Source of the DNA: CAYJAY01 sp964368445
Lineage (GTDB): Bacteria; Bacillota; Clostridia; Oscillospirales; Ruminococcaceae
Direction of reading: 5' to 3'
Length of the DNA stretch: 64,000 bases
Assembly: GCA_964368445.1 (NCBI GenBank)
Contig: CAYJAY010000001.1
Coordinates: 62,001-126,000, forward strand
Positions 24,546-33,477 of this stretch are shown here, one piece after another (positions within the stretch are counted from its first letter, which is position 1; the number at the start of each line of letters is the position of its first letter). The position numbers and the translations under genes were made by a program. The notes beneath the pieces were generated by a model. It was not told the origin of the DNA. It searched no databases and saw only the letters and a list, made by a program, of their open reading frames with translations.

Positions 24546-26357
24546 ATGCTAAGAGAAGATTTAAGAAATATTGCAATTGTCGCACACGTTGACCATGGTA
24601 AAACAACGCTTGTTGACGAGATGCTTAAACAAAGCGGAACATTCCGCCAAAACCAAGTCGTCGCCGAGAGGGTTATGGACAGCAACGACCTCGAGCGTGA
24701 AAGAGGAATAACGATTCTAGCAAAAAATACGAGCGTATATCGTGACAACACCAAGATAAACATTATAGACACACCGGGACACGCCGATTTCGGCGGAGAG
24801 GTTGAGCGAGTTTTAAAGATGGTTAACGGGGTTGTGCTTTTGGTCGATGCCGCCGAAGGCCCAATGCCCCAAACAAGATTTGTTCTTTCAAAAGCCCTCG
24901 AGATGGGCCATCGTGTCGTTGTTGTAATCAACAAGATCGACCGTCCGGACCAACGTATATATGAAGTTGTGGACGAGGTTTTGGAACTTCTGTTCGACTT
25001 AAACGCGGACGACGACCAACTCGACAGCCCCGTAATCTTTTGTTCGGGACGTGACGGAACGGCGTCGCTTTCCCCAAAAGGTCCTTTTGAAAACCTAGAT
25101 CCACTGTTTGACACGATTTTGTCACATATGACGCCGCCGGCCGTTGATATCGACGGCGCGACCCAGATGCTTGTAAGTTCTATTGACTATAACGAATATG
25201 TCGGCAGAATTTGTATTGGAAAGATAGAGCGCGGAACTATAAAGAAAAACCAAGAAGTAACGATAACCGAATACCACGGGGCACACCCAAATTATAAAGC
25301 GAAAGCGGTTAACTTGTATACAATCGAAGGGCTTGAGCGCGTTCCGGTTGAAGAGGCAAAAGCCGGCGAGATAATCTGTCTTTCGGGGGTTTCCGATATA
25401 ACAATCGGGGACACTATCTGTTCCCCCGACGCCGTCGAGGCGCTTCCGTTTGTTAAGATAAGCGAACCTACCGTCGAGATGACGTTTTCTGTTAACAACG
25501 GTCCTTTTGCAGGGCGTGAGGGTAAATACGTAACTTCACGTCATCTCCGTGACAGACTTTATAAAGAACTCCTTAAAGACGTTTCTCTGAGAGTTTCCGA
25601 AACGGATAGCACCGAGAGTTTTAACGTGGCCGGACGCGGAGAGATGCATCTTTCGATCTTAATCGAAAATATGCGCCGCGAGGGATATGAGTTTATCGTC
25701 GGCGCTCCAAAAGTTTTATATAAAGAGATCGAAGGCGAACTTTGCGAGCCTATCGAACATGTTGTTTGTGACGTGCCAAGCGAAAGCATGGGAAGCGTCA
25801 TGGAGGCGTTGGGTTCGAGAAAAGGTGAGCTTGTCGAGATGACTCAACAGGGAAGCCGAATGAAGATACGATTCCTCGTTCCGTCAAGGGGCCTTTTCGG
25901 ATATCGAAGCGAGTTTCTAACTTCGACACGCGGCGAGGGAATTATGAGCACTGTTTTTGACAAATACGCTCCCGTTAAAGGTGCTATTACAAAGCGTCTT
26001 ACAGGTTCGCTTGTTGCATACGAAAGCGGTGAGGCGACCAACTATGGCCTTTTTGGTGCGCAAGACAGGGGTTCGTTGTTTATTGGAGCGGGAACTCCGG
26101 TTTACGAAGGAATGATTGTCGGAGAAAACCCAAAAGCCGAAGATCTTGCGGTTAACGTTTGTAAGAAAAAACAGATGACAAACATACGAGCTTCCGGTTC
26201 GGACGACGCGTTAAGGCTTACCCCTCCGCGAGTTTTAAGTCTTGAAAACTGTCTTGAGTTTATAACAGACGATGAGTTGGTTGAGGTAACACCAAAAAAC
26301 TTGCGTCTTAGAAAAGCAATTTTGTCTAACCAAGTCAGGTCTAAAAAGAATAAATAA
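24546..26357 (+). CDS. typA: Ribosome-associated GTPase TypA/BipA
   Basis: 603-aa translational GTPase. G1 AHVDHGKTT (about 14-22), switch I region RGITILAKNTS, G3 DTPGHADFGGEV, G4 NKID; then the beta-barrel domain 2, EF-G-like domains III/V (FNVAGRGEMHLSILIE, RKGELVEM) and the BipA-specific C-terminal domain. Functions in ribosome assembly and stress/cold growth. Full length for the family; single-gene transcription unit. Confidence 0.97.
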   Translation: MLREDLRNIAIVAHVDHGKTTLVDEMLKQSGTFRQNQVVAERVMDSNDLERERGITILAKNTSVYRDNTKINIIDTPGHADFGGEVERVLKMVNGVVLLVDAAEGPMPQTRFVLSKALEMGHRVVVVINKIDRPDQRIYEVVDEVLELLFDLNADDDQLDSPVIFCSGRDGTASLSPKGPFENLDPLFDTILSHMTPPAVDIDGATQMLVSSIDYNEYVGRICIGKIERGTIKKNQEVTITEYHGAHPNYKAKAVNLYTIEGLERVPVEEAKAGEIICLSGVSDITIGDTICSPDAVEALPFVKISEPTVEMTFSVNNGPFAGREGKYVTSRHLRDRLYKELLKDVSLRVSETDSTESFNVAGRGEMHLSILIENMRREGYEFIVGAPKVLYKEIEGELCEPIEHVVCDVPSESMGSVMEALGSRKGELVEMTQQGSRMKIRFLVPSRGLFGYRSEFLTSTRGEGIMSTVFDKYAPVKGAITKRLTGSLVAYESGEATNYGLFGAQDRGSLFIGAGTPVYEGMIVGENPKAEDLAVNVCKKKQMTNIRASGSDDALRLTPPRVLSLENCLEFITDDELVEVTPKNLRLRKAILSNQVRSKKNK

Positions 26358-26369
26358 TAAACAAAAAAA

Positions 26370-26398
26370 GAGCAGAGGCGGTTTGCCTCTGCTTTTTT
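26370..26398. terminator. Bidirectional terminator between typA and the PfkB kinase
   Basis: AGCAGAGGC pairs with GCCTCTGCT with a 4-6 nt loop; A runs on the left and T runs on the right let it serve both convergent genes. Confidence 0.85.
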
Positions 26399-26406
26399 GT
26401 GTTTTT

Positions 26407-27345
26407 TTATCCAATACCAATCTCGGTGACGTTTGTTTTGGGATATAACTCATCAAAATCCGAGGGTTCGCAAAAATTCGTGCCGGATTTTCTAACCGTT
26501 CCGGCGGCAACCGCGAGGGCATAACGCAAAAGTTGGGCATCGGACACCTGCTTTTTAAGTCCCAAAAGAAACCCCGAAACCATTGAATCTCCCGCACCTT
26601 GAAGGCTTTTTACCGTTACGTCGACCGCTTTACCCTCGAAAATCTTGTCCTTTGTGAAAAGAATAGCGCCGTCTTTTCCAAGCGACAGACAAAGATATTT
26701 AACACCGCCTTGGACAATGAGCCGGCATTGTTCGATCATGTCTTGGCGGTCCTTAATCTCTCGGCCAACTATCTCGGAAAGCTCCAAAAGGTTGGGCTTT
26801 ATTATAGTTGGTTTTTTCTCAATGCCAAGACGCATAATCTCGCCACGCGCGTCAAGCACCGTCACCGCGCCTAATCGGTTTCCAAGTTCCACAAGCCGCG
26901 CATAGAAATCCTTTGGCATGTTTGGCGGTGCGCTTCCGGTTATGACAAACGCAAAGCTTCCGTCAACCGCACGTTCGCACAGTTTGAATATCTTTTCGAA
27001 ATCTTCAAGAGGAGCTTCGTTTCCTTTTTCGTTAAACTCGGTCATCTCGCCGAAACTTTCTTCAAATATCTTAACGTTGGTTCGCGTCGCTCCGTTTTGT
27101 TTGACAGAGACAAATCCGATGTCGTGTTGCTCCATTCTGTTAAGATGAAGCGAGAAATCGTCATATGAAAAACCGACAACCTGTGTTAGTTGATCAAAAT
27201 TGCGCATGACAAGGGAAACGTTAAGCCCCTTGCCCGAAGCGTCGTTACAAACGCTTTTTGCAATGTTTGTGCCCCTATGGCTTATATCGCCCGAAAAAAC
27301 CATCGTTTTGTCAATGCAGGGGTTTAAAAGTAACGTTGTAATCAT
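26407..27345 (-). CDS. PfkB-family kinase, 1-phosphofructokinase / tagatose-6-phosphate kinase type
   Basis: About 312-aa kinase of the FruK/LacC group: TLLLNPCIDKTM start, ASGKGLNVSLVMRNF, TGSAPPNMP, KPNLLELSEIVG and the catalytic loop LQGAGDSMVSGFL. The ATG at 27343-27345 follows GAGG by six bases; the four-codon-longer ATG has no ribosome site. It stands apart from any sugar transport genes, unlike its paralogue at 46.6 kb, so its substrate is uncertain. Confidence 0.8.
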   Translation of the reverse strand: MITTLLLNPCIDKTMVFSGDISHRGTNIAKSVCNDASGKGLNVSLVMRNFDQLTQVVGFSYDDFSLHLNRMEQHDIGFVSVKQNGATRTNVKIFEESFGEMTEFNEKGNEAPLEDFEKIFKLCERAVDGSFAFVITGSAPPNMPKDFYARLVELGNRLGAVTVLDARGEIMRLGIEKKPTIIKPNLLELSEIVGREIKDRQDMIEQCRLIVQGGVKYLCLSLGKDGAILFTKDKIFEGKAVDVTVKSLQGAGDSMVSGFLLGLKKQVSDAQLLRYALAVAAGTVRKSGTNFCEPSDFDELYPKTNVTEIGIG

Positions 27346-27376
27346 GAAGTTCCTCATCTATTATTAAAAATTTAAT

Positions 27377-27667
27377 TTATATTTCAACACTGTTTTCATA
27401 CAAAAATTCAGGAGCTATATCTATTTCATCATTCCATATAACGCTATCGCCGAAAACTCTAGCAGTTAAAAAGAAATCTATATCGTTTAGTTGTTTATAT
27501 ATATCTTTGAATATTAATTCTTTTGCGTCGTATATTTTTTTAACATCATCTTCAAATGTAATAATCATGGTGTAATCGTTTTTTGCCTCAACGTTTTTAA
27601 CTTTCCATTTGGGTTTTGATGATATATAAATATAGTCTTTTATCTTTTCATCGTAAACGATGTCCAT
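27377..27667 (-). CDS. DUF2442-type protein
   Basis: 96-aa small protein. The C-terminal part (TMIITFEDDVKKIYDAKELI, DSVIWNDEIDIAPEFLYENS) is the DUF2442 pattern. It follows the DUF4160 gene by ten bases with AAGGAGGTAGCT upstream. DUF4160/DUF2442 pairs are widespread and have been regarded as candidate toxin-antitoxin-like modules; activity is unproven. Confidence 0.75.
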   Translation of the reverse strand: MDIVYDEKIKDYIYISSKPKWKVKNVEAKNDYTMIITFEDDVKKIYDAKELIFKDIYKQLNDIDFFLTARVFGDSVIWNDEIDIAPEFLYENSVEI

Positions 27668-27677
27668 AGCTACCTCC

Positions 27678-27938
27678 TTATTTTAGCGGTTCGATTTTAT
27701 ATAGTGGTTGTTCTGCTATGGCAAGTTCCCAGTTTGCCAACAGTTCGTCACAGTGTAATGTTGCCCAAGCTGCAATAAGTTTAACTTGTTTTTTTGGCAT
27801 ATTGCCTTCTAACATATCGCCTTCCATATTAAATGTTGCGTTAAATCCTTGATAGGTAGCGTGGAAATGAGGAGGGTTGTGTTCGTCATTGTTATACATC
27901 TTTATAATGATTCCGTAAAACATACTAATTGTAGGCAT
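27678..27938 (-). CDS. DUF4160 protein
   Basis: 86-aa protein with the DUF4160 signature: PTISMFYGIIIKMYNNDEHN followed by PPHFHATY, and the C-terminal LIAAWATLHCDELLANWELA. Conserved His in HNPPHFHA suggests a metal or nucleic-acid site. AAGGAG precedes the ATG. It is paired with the DUF2442 gene. Confidence 0.82.
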   Translation of the reverse strand: MPTISMFYGIIIKMYNNDEHNPPHFHATYQGFNATFNMEGDMLEGNMPKKQVKLIAAWATLHCDELLANWELAIAEQPLYKIEPLK

Positions 27939-27965
27939 AGCTTTCTCCTTGAAAAGTCAAGATAT

Positions 27966-28436
27966 TTAATCAATCTCCACTAAACAGCATTTTATTTTAT
28001 CCTCAATCTTTTCGATGCAAACCGCGAACGCTTCAGAGAAGCCGCCGTAACACGCCGCTCCCGGATTACAAAGATAGATGCTGTCTTCAAAACTTATATG
28101 GGAAACGTGAGTATGTCCGAAAAGGACTATGTCTGCCCCTTTTTTCTTTGCTAAAGTTTTAAGACGCTCGAGGTTTCGTTTAACGCCATAACCGTTTCCG
28201 TGAAGCGCCAACAGCTTAACGCCGTCAAGTTCGAAAAAGCGAAGGTTTGGCTGGTCGCTTGAAAAGTCGTTGTTACCCGTCACAAATACAAGATTTGGAT
28301 AGTCGTTTTTAACGTGACAATAGTCGGAATAACCATCCCCCAAATGGATAATGACATCCGCAGTTTTAAACTTTTCGCAAAACCTTTCAAGTATATTTTT
28401 GTTTCCGTGGGTGTCCGATATGGCCGCTAGTTTCAT
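27966..28436 (-). CDS. YfcE/MJ0936-family metallophosphodiesterase
   Basis: 156-aa calcineurin-fold phosphodiesterase. Metal-binding motifs in order: ISDTHGN (7-13), LGDGYSD (GDxxxD-like), VTGNNDF, ALHGNGYG and FGHTHVS. Hydrolyses phosphodiesters in vitro in this family; natural substrate unknown. Possibly co-transcribed with rsmI upstream. Confidence 0.88.
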   Translation of the reverse strand: MKLAAISDTHGNKNILERFCEKFKTADVIIHLGDGYSDYCHVKNDYPNLVFVTGNNDFSSDQPNLRFFELDGVKLLALHGNGYGVKRNLERLKTLAKKKGADIVLFGHTHVSHISFEDSIYLCNPGAACYGGFSEAFAVCIEKIEDKIKCCLVEID

Positions 28437-28475
28437 ATATTAGTTCCCTGTTTCAATATTTGTTCAATAATCATA

Positions 28476-29357
28476 TTATTGATCGCTATCACGCAGCTTT
28501 GACACCGCTGTGTATATTTCATTTTTTGAAAAAGACGTTTTGCCGGCAATTATTTTGCAAGCCGTTGTCATGCCTTCGCCGGCACTTACAAGTTCAAACG
28601 CTTGTTGTGCCGCGTCGTCTAGCGTAATTTCTTCGCTTGAAGCAGTGTTTTTTTCGATGCTGTCCAGCACAAGAACAAATTCACCTTTTGGTTCTTTGTC
28701 TTTGTACATATTATTCAACTCAAAAAGATTGGTTCGTATAATCTCTTCGTGGAGTTTTGTAAGTTCCCGTGCAACGGTAACACGTCGCTCGCCGCCAAAA
28801 ACCTCCAAGAGATCTTTAATTGTGGCTTTAAGTTTGTGTGGCGCTTCGTAAAAAACAATGGCTCGTGTCTCGTTTTTAATCTCGTCAAGTCGTTCGAGTC
28901 TTCTTCTTTTGGAAACGGGTATAAACCCTTCAAACACAAACCGCCCTGCGTTTAACCCACAAGCGCTTATCGCGGTAACGGCGGCACACGGCCCCGCAAG
29001 CGGAACTACCGAAATCATCTCGTCAAGAGCCGCCGACACAAGTTTTTCGCCCGGATCGCTTATAGCGGGCGTTCCCGCGTCGGAACAAAGCGCGCAACTT
29101 TCGCCGTTTTTAAGGCGTTCGATAATTTCTATTGTCTTGTATTGTTCGTTTTGGCTGTAACAGCTTATGATTTGTTTTTTAAGCCCCAGATGGTTAAGAA
29201 GTTTAAGCGTGACCCTTGTGTCTTCTGCCGCGACAAAATCAACCTCGCGAAGGGTGTTTTCAACACGCTTTGAGATGTCGTTTAGGTTTCCTATCGGCGT
29301 TGGGGTGATGTAAAGTGTACCGCCTTTAACGAAAACCTTTTGTTTATTATTTGTCAT
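28476..29357 (-). CDS. rsmI: 16S rRNA (cytidine1402-2'-O)-methyltransferase RsmI
   Basis: 293-aa tetrapyrrole-methylase-fold enzyme: LYITPTPIGNLNDIS, VAAEDTRVTLKLLNHLG, SDAGTPAISDPGEKLV, PLAGPCAAVTA and FYEAPHKLKATI. Modifies the decoding centre of 16S rRNA. Its start overlaps the end of the upstream 69-aa gene by 11 bases. Confidence 0.95.
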   Translation of the reverse strand: MTNNKQKVFVKGGTLYITPTPIGNLNDISKRVENTLREVDFVAAEDTRVTLKLLNHLGLKKQIISCYSQNEQYKTIEIIERLKNGESCALCSDAGTPAISDPGEKLVSAALDEMISVVPLAGPCAAVTAISACGLNAGRFVFEGFIPVSKRRRLERLDEIKNETRAIVFYEAPHKLKATIKDLLEVFGGERRVTVARELTKLHEEIIRTNLFELNNMYKDKEPKGEFVLVLDSIEKNTASSEEITLDDAAQQAFELVSAGEGMTTACKIIAGKTSFSKNEIYTAVSKLRDSDQ

Positions 29358-29556
29358 TTTTCTCTTTTTTTATTCTGCCCTCAATAATATTTATAACGGT
29401 TTCTTCGCTGTTCATAAACATCTCTTCAGTTGTTCTTTCGGCTTGCTTAAATTTTTCGGTAATTTCGACAAGCGCGCCGGTGGTGGCGTCAAGCGCATCG
29501 ATAGCGGTTGCCATTCTTCCCGCAAGATAGTAATACATAGCCTTGTAATCTGCCAT
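29347..29556 (-). CDS. Small conserved-looking protein upstream of rsmI
   Basis: 69-aa, mostly helical protein starting MADYKAMYYYLAGRMATAID and ending in Lys-rich KKEKNDK. No named domain recognised. GGAGG lies upstream of the ATG and the 3' end overlaps the rsmI start, so it is probably real and co-translated with rsmI. Confidence 0.6.
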   Translation of the reverse strand: MADYKAMYYYLAGRMATAIDALDATTGALVEITEKFKQAERTTEEMFMNSEETVINIIEGRIKKEKNDK

Positions 29557-29666
29557 TGTTTCCTCCGAACTTTTCGTTTTTTTAATTGTACATTATAGGG
29601 AGGTTTTTATCAAGTTTGATTTGTTTCGGTTTTGAAAACATATTGTGTGGAGTGGCAAAATAGAGT

Positions 29667-29701
29667 TATCTAAAAAGTTAATCAACGCCATTGTCTACAC
29701 C
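29667..29701 (+). repeat. GTTAATCAACGC element, copy 3
   Basis: ATCTAAAAAGTTAATCAACG, then CCATTGTCTACACC, with GGCAAAATAGAGTT just upstream, matching copy 2 without its hairpin. Confidence 0.6.
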
Positions 29702-29718
29702 CATATTGTGTTAAGGGT

Positions 29719-29746
29719 TGACAAGCTTGGTTTACATGTGGTAGAC
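29719..29746 (+). promoter_or_regulatory. blaI promoter and first BlaI-type operator
   Basis: TTGACA near 29718 and TAGACT near 29742 flank an operator half-match: a 17-bp dyad at 29730-29746 (GTTTACA-TGT-GGTAGAC). It resembles the TACA/TGTA core of BlaI/MecI boxes. Confidence 0.6.
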
Positions 29747-29759
29747 TTAACAAAATTCA

Positions 29760-29776
29760 GTCTACACATTGTAGAC
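29760..29776. promoter_or_regulatory. Second BlaI-type operator (perfect)
   Basis: GTCTACA-CAT-TGTAGAC, a perfect 17-bp dyad 30 bp (about three helix turns) downstream of the first, 38 bases before the blaI start. Confidence 0.75.
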
Positions 29777-29813
29777 AAGTTGAAACAACAAGACGGTTTA
29801 CGGAGGAAAGATT

Positions 29814-30179
29814 ATGGCAGAATATCGATTAGGGGAAATTGAAATGAGGTTTGCCGAGATTATTTGGGAAAACGAGCCTGTTTTATCGGGCGAGCTTGTA
29901 AAGCTTTCAGAGCAACAACTTAATTGGAAAAAATCTACCACATACACCGTGTTGAAAAGATTGTGTGAACGCAAACTTTTTGTTAACAACGGCGGCATGG
30001 TGACCTCGCTTGTTTCTAAACAAGAGTTTGTCGCGAGGCAAAGCGAACAGTTTGTCGAGGAAACTTTTTCCGGGTCTTTGCCTAAATTTCTTGCGGCTTT
30101 TTCGCATAGTAAAAAACTTTCCAAACATGAAATCGATGAGATACAAAGCCTTATCGACAGATTTAAGGAGGGCGAATAA
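29814..30179 (+). CDS. BlaI/MecI/CopY-family repressor
   Basis: 121-aa winged-helix repressor: RLGEIEMRFAEIIWENEPVL, KLSEQQLNWKKSTTYTVLKRL (recognition region) and a C-terminal dimerisation helix pair (LSKHEIDEIQSLIDRF). Released in this family when the partner BlaR1 cleaves it. Its last base overlaps the ATG of the BlaR1-like gene (TAATG), so the two are coupled. The two dyads upstream are its likely autoregulatory sites. Confidence 0.9.
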   Translation: MAEYRLGEIEMRFAEIIWENEPVLSGELVKLSEQQLNWKKSTTYTVLKRLCERKLFVNNGGMVTSLVSKQEFVARQSEQFVEETFSGSLPKFLAAFSHSKKLSKHEIDEIQSLIDRFKEGE

Positions 30180-33094
30180 TGGCTTTTGAAACTTTGTTTT
30201 TGACCTTTTTTAATATGAGCATAACCGCAAGCTTTGTTGTTGTGGCGGTGTTAGTGTTACGCTTGTTACTTTCACGGATACCCAAAATTTTTTCATATGC
30301 TCTTTGGGCGGTGGTTCTTTTTCGACTGCTTTGCCCTATAAGTTTTGAAAGTGCATTAAGCCTTTTGCCAATTAATCCGGAGCCGGTGCCACCCGAGATT
30401 TTATATCAAACGGTTCCCGAGATTACAAGCGGACTTGAAGCGATTGATGTAACTATAAACCCGGTTTTGCCCGCCCCCGCGGTTGGGGCTTCGGTTAATC
30501 CGCTTCAGATAATAACGTTTATTTTTGCGGTGGTTTGGATTTTAGGTGTTGCGACGATGACGATTGTTGGGTTAATAGGATATTTGAAACTTCGCAGAAA
30601 CCTTGTAGGGGCGCTTTGTTTTAAAGATAACATCTTTCTTGCGGACAACATTCCGTCACCTTTTGTGTCGGGGATTTTTCGTCCGAGAATTTTTCTTCCG
30701 TCGTCGCTTAGCGAAAGCGAGAGGGTATATATAATAGCCCACGAAAATCACCACATAAAACGCCTTGACCATATAACAAGGGCGGTTGCCTTTCTTGCGC
30801 TTGCGCTTCATTGGTACAACCCGTTAGTTTGGCTTGCGTTTCACCTTTCCGCAAAGGATATGGAGCTTTCGTGTGACGAAGCGGTTATAAAATCGCTCGA
30901 CAAACAACTTCGAGCTAACTATTCCGAATCACTTTTGCGGTTTTCGACGGGAAAACGGCTTAAAGTTATGACACCGCTTGCATTTTCCGAAAGCGATACC
31001 AAAAGCAGGGTTAAAAATATCGTGAGATATAAAAAGCCTATTTTGTTGATAACAGCGGTTGCGCTTGTGGCGGTTGTATTGGTGGGGTTTTCGCTAAGCT
31101 CTAATCCCATCATCACGATTAAACTTGTCGACGCCGAAACGGTACATCTTACGGAACAGTTTATTTCGGGTATAACGTCGTCGGCTGTTAGTTTTAACGG
31201 AAACGAGACCGATTTAAACTCTTCACAGACGGAAAAACTATTGGAATTTGTCCGACAAATTGAGGTTGAAAAAAACGAAAAATCAAAAGATTTAAGCGAA
31301 AACCGAGATAAAGAGAACGTGTTAACGCTTTACTTTGGCGACAACTCGAAATACGACCTTAACTTTAACAGCAATTTTTCCGAAGTTTATCTCGATAACT
31401 TTGTTAAACCGAGCTATAGCTATTACGTTATAACCGAAGCCGGTGAAATAACAAACGCTTTAAACAGCATTGTTTTGGGGTTTGACATCGAAACGGCGTG
31501 GAGTAACAGAACAAAATATATAGGCGATAATTCGGCTGTCATAAACATCGTTTCGGCGTTTGACTTTGGCGAAGGGGTTGTTTATGATGGGATTTCGCTC
31601 GAAACGGCGGAGCAACCATATAGTTTAACCGTTAACCTAAAAGCTACCGAAGACATCGTTGGAACCTCCGATGTCGGGGGCACAGTGGTTGGAACAACAA
31701 ACTATGACCTTTCGGATACCGAGAAAAAAGCCGACGTTATGTTTTCGCTAATCGAAAACGTCGACAACATTTCGTTTAAGCTAACCGACAACGCCGGTTT
31801 AAGCAACACCCAAACGTACTACCGAAACGAAAGTAACGTTTTTTTTGAAGATGAGGAGCAAAGAGAAGATTTCTATGAATTTGTTTATAGTGTTTATTCT
31901 GTTCCTATCATACTGAGCGAACAGGAAATTTCGGGGAATTTCGGGGTGTCTACCTTTAAAGGTGCGGAGCTTTATATATGGAAAGACCAAGACGGTGAAA
32001 CATTTTTCACCCTTTTAAGCGGAACAAACGCGCTTAAAACTCCCGAACAGATATATGACAAGGCAGTGGCCACAGACGATATAGACGACATAATCGACGT
32101 TATGAAACAGTTCGAGGACGGCACAGTTATCTTTATCAACCAAGTAAACGAACAAGACTTTACAATAGACGAGATATCGGAGTTTAATGACTATATAACA
32201 AAAGCAATAGGCGACGAGGTTCAAGGGTTTAGCCTATCAATAGGGCAGTATCAACCCGTCGTAACGGGAGACGAGACGGCGGCAGAGGTTGAACCGCCAC
32301 AAAGCGACCTTATCCCAATGGTTATGATAGACGGAATAATATATTTTGACACGGGCGAGCTTTTAAGCGGCGGAAGTTTAGGGCATGATAGCAGTTTCGA
32401 TGGATTTATAACGTCGAGCGTTCCGCAAAGCGAAAGGCCAACGCAAAACGACCAATCCAACTTCGGAATAGATATAGGATACAAAATAACAGCCGACGGC
32501 TTTGCCGCGCTTTATTTAAACGAAGAATGGTATCGCTTTGCGCCACAAACGGGAGAGGTGGTGCATAGCTATTCAACGGTTGTTGAGCCGGCGGTTTCAT
32601 ACGAGGATATAGAAGAGCTTGCCGAGCAAGCAGAAATTATTGTAATAGGAACGGCAAGCGAGATATCCCCTATGGTTCATGAAGGGGGAATTGTTCCTGT
32701 AGTTACGTTTACCGAAAAAGAGGTTTTAAAGGGCAATTTTTCTCAACCGCTTTTGGTTCAAATACATGGCGCTTATATCAACGCCAACGAGTTTTATAAA
32801 GCACAAAATGAACATCTGTTGTCGATGGAACAAGTCCGTTTTGAATTAAATACGACGGAATACAAGCCGACGGATCTTGTCGAACATGGAGTATCGGGGC
32901 TTCAATCGGTTCGCCTCGGCGAGGAGTTGGTTTTGTTTTTAAACTATGACGAAGTTTCGGGATATCATTACGTCACGGGAACGGAGTTTTTGGGGCTTTT
33001 CAGATACTACGAACAAAGCGACACGATGCTCAGAACGACGAATAATCAAAAATCGGAAGATATTTTGGTTGACAAATTAAGGGAATATTTATAA
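30179..33094 (+). CDS. BlaR1/MecR1-like M56 metallopeptidase with a large unusual C-terminal region
   Basis: 971 aa. Residues 1-300 are the M56 module: membrane helices near 15-35, 40-60, 108-135 and 286-305, zinc-protease motif HENHH (188-192) and downstream Glu in MELSCDEAV (229 or 234). Residues about 305-971 are extracellular but hold no penicillin-binding (SxxK) sensor domain, unlike BlaR1. The end (about 800-960: EIIVIGTASEISPMV, VLKGNFSQPLLVQIHG, LGEELVLFL) looks like a beta-rich surface domain seen in clostridial secreted proteins. The inducing signal is therefore probably not a beta-lactam bound by a PBP domain. Confidence 0.82.
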   Translation: MAFETLFLTFFNMSITASFVVVAVLVLRLLLSRIPKIFSYALWAVVLFRLLCPISFESALSLLPINPEPVPPEILYQTVPEITSGLEAIDVTINPVLPAPAVGASVNPLQIITFIFAVVWILGVATMTIVGLIGYLKLRRNLVGALCFKDNIFLADNIPSPFVSGIFRPRIFLPSSLSESERVYIIAHENHHIKRLDHITRAVAFLALALHWYNPLVWLAFHLSAKDMELSCDEAVIKSLDKQLRANYSESLLRFSTGKRLKVMTPLAFSESDTKSRVKNIVRYKKPILLITAVALVAVVLVGFSLSSNPIITIKLVDAETVHLTEQFISGITSSAVSFNGNETDLNSSQTEKLLEFVRQIEVEKNEKSKDLSENRDKENVLTLYFGDNSKYDLNFNSNFSEVYLDNFVKPSYSYYVITEAGEITNALNSIVLGFDIETAWSNRTKYIGDNSAVINIVSAFDFGEGVVYDGISLETAEQPYSLTVNLKATEDIVGTSDVGGTVVGTTNYDLSDTEKKADVMFSLIENVDNISFKLTDNAGLSNTQTYYRNESNVFFEDEEQREDFYEFVYSVYSVPIILSEQEISGNFGVSTFKGAELYIWKDQDGETFFTLLSGTNALKTPEQIYDKAVATDDIDDIIDVMKQFEDGTVIFINQVNEQDFTIDEISEFNDYITKAIGDEVQGFSLSIGQYQPVVTGDETAAEVEPPQSDLIPMVMIDGIIYFDTGELLSGGSLGHDSSFDGFITSSVPQSERPTQNDQSNFGIDIGYKITADGFAALYLNEEWYRFAPQTGEVVHSYSTVVEPAVSYEDIEELAEQAEIIVIGTASEISPMVHEGGIVPVVTFTEKEVLKGNFSQPLLVQIHGAYINANEFYKAQNEHLLSMEQVRFELNTTEYKPTDLVEHGVSGLQSVRLGEELVLFLNYDEVSGYHYVTGTEFLGLFRYYEQSDTMLRTTNNQKSEDILVDKLREYL

Positions 33095-33456
33095 TTCGTA
33101 ATTCGTAATTCGTAATTCGTAATTAAGGTGTCGGCTTGCGCCGAAATTAAAATAACAAAGGCAAAAAGTTTTTGACGTTTGTTTATTGCCTAACAAATTA
33201 CAAAAAGTACTACGACCGCATATTTTGACTATGCGGTAAAATCTATAAATCTTTGTCATTCAAATAACGGTGTAAATACCGTCAATTCGCCCCGACGAGC
33301 GAACCATAATTACGAATTGCGAATTTCTTGACCTCATCATGTTCCTTTCGGAATATACTAAAAAACAACAACGTCACAAAATTTTATTCAAAATCTCGCC
33401 ACAAAGTGGCGAACATAAATTACGAATTACGAATTACGCATTACGAATTACTAATT
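33091..33456. repeat. Element with AATTCGT tandem repeats at inverted ends
   Basis: Left end has four or more tandem ATTCGTA units (33091-33125); right end has the complementary TACGAAT units (about 33420-33456), with another partial at 33309-33325. The middle has no credible gene. The similar layout at 61435-61622 uses ATTCCTA units. Confidence 0.6.
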
Positions 33457-33477
33457 AAATAAAGGATGGTTTTATCC

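Noticed and set aside
33091..33456. AATTCGT tandem arrays as a possible CRISPR
   Set aside because: Units are only 7-8 bases, without spacers, and no cas genes are in the window.
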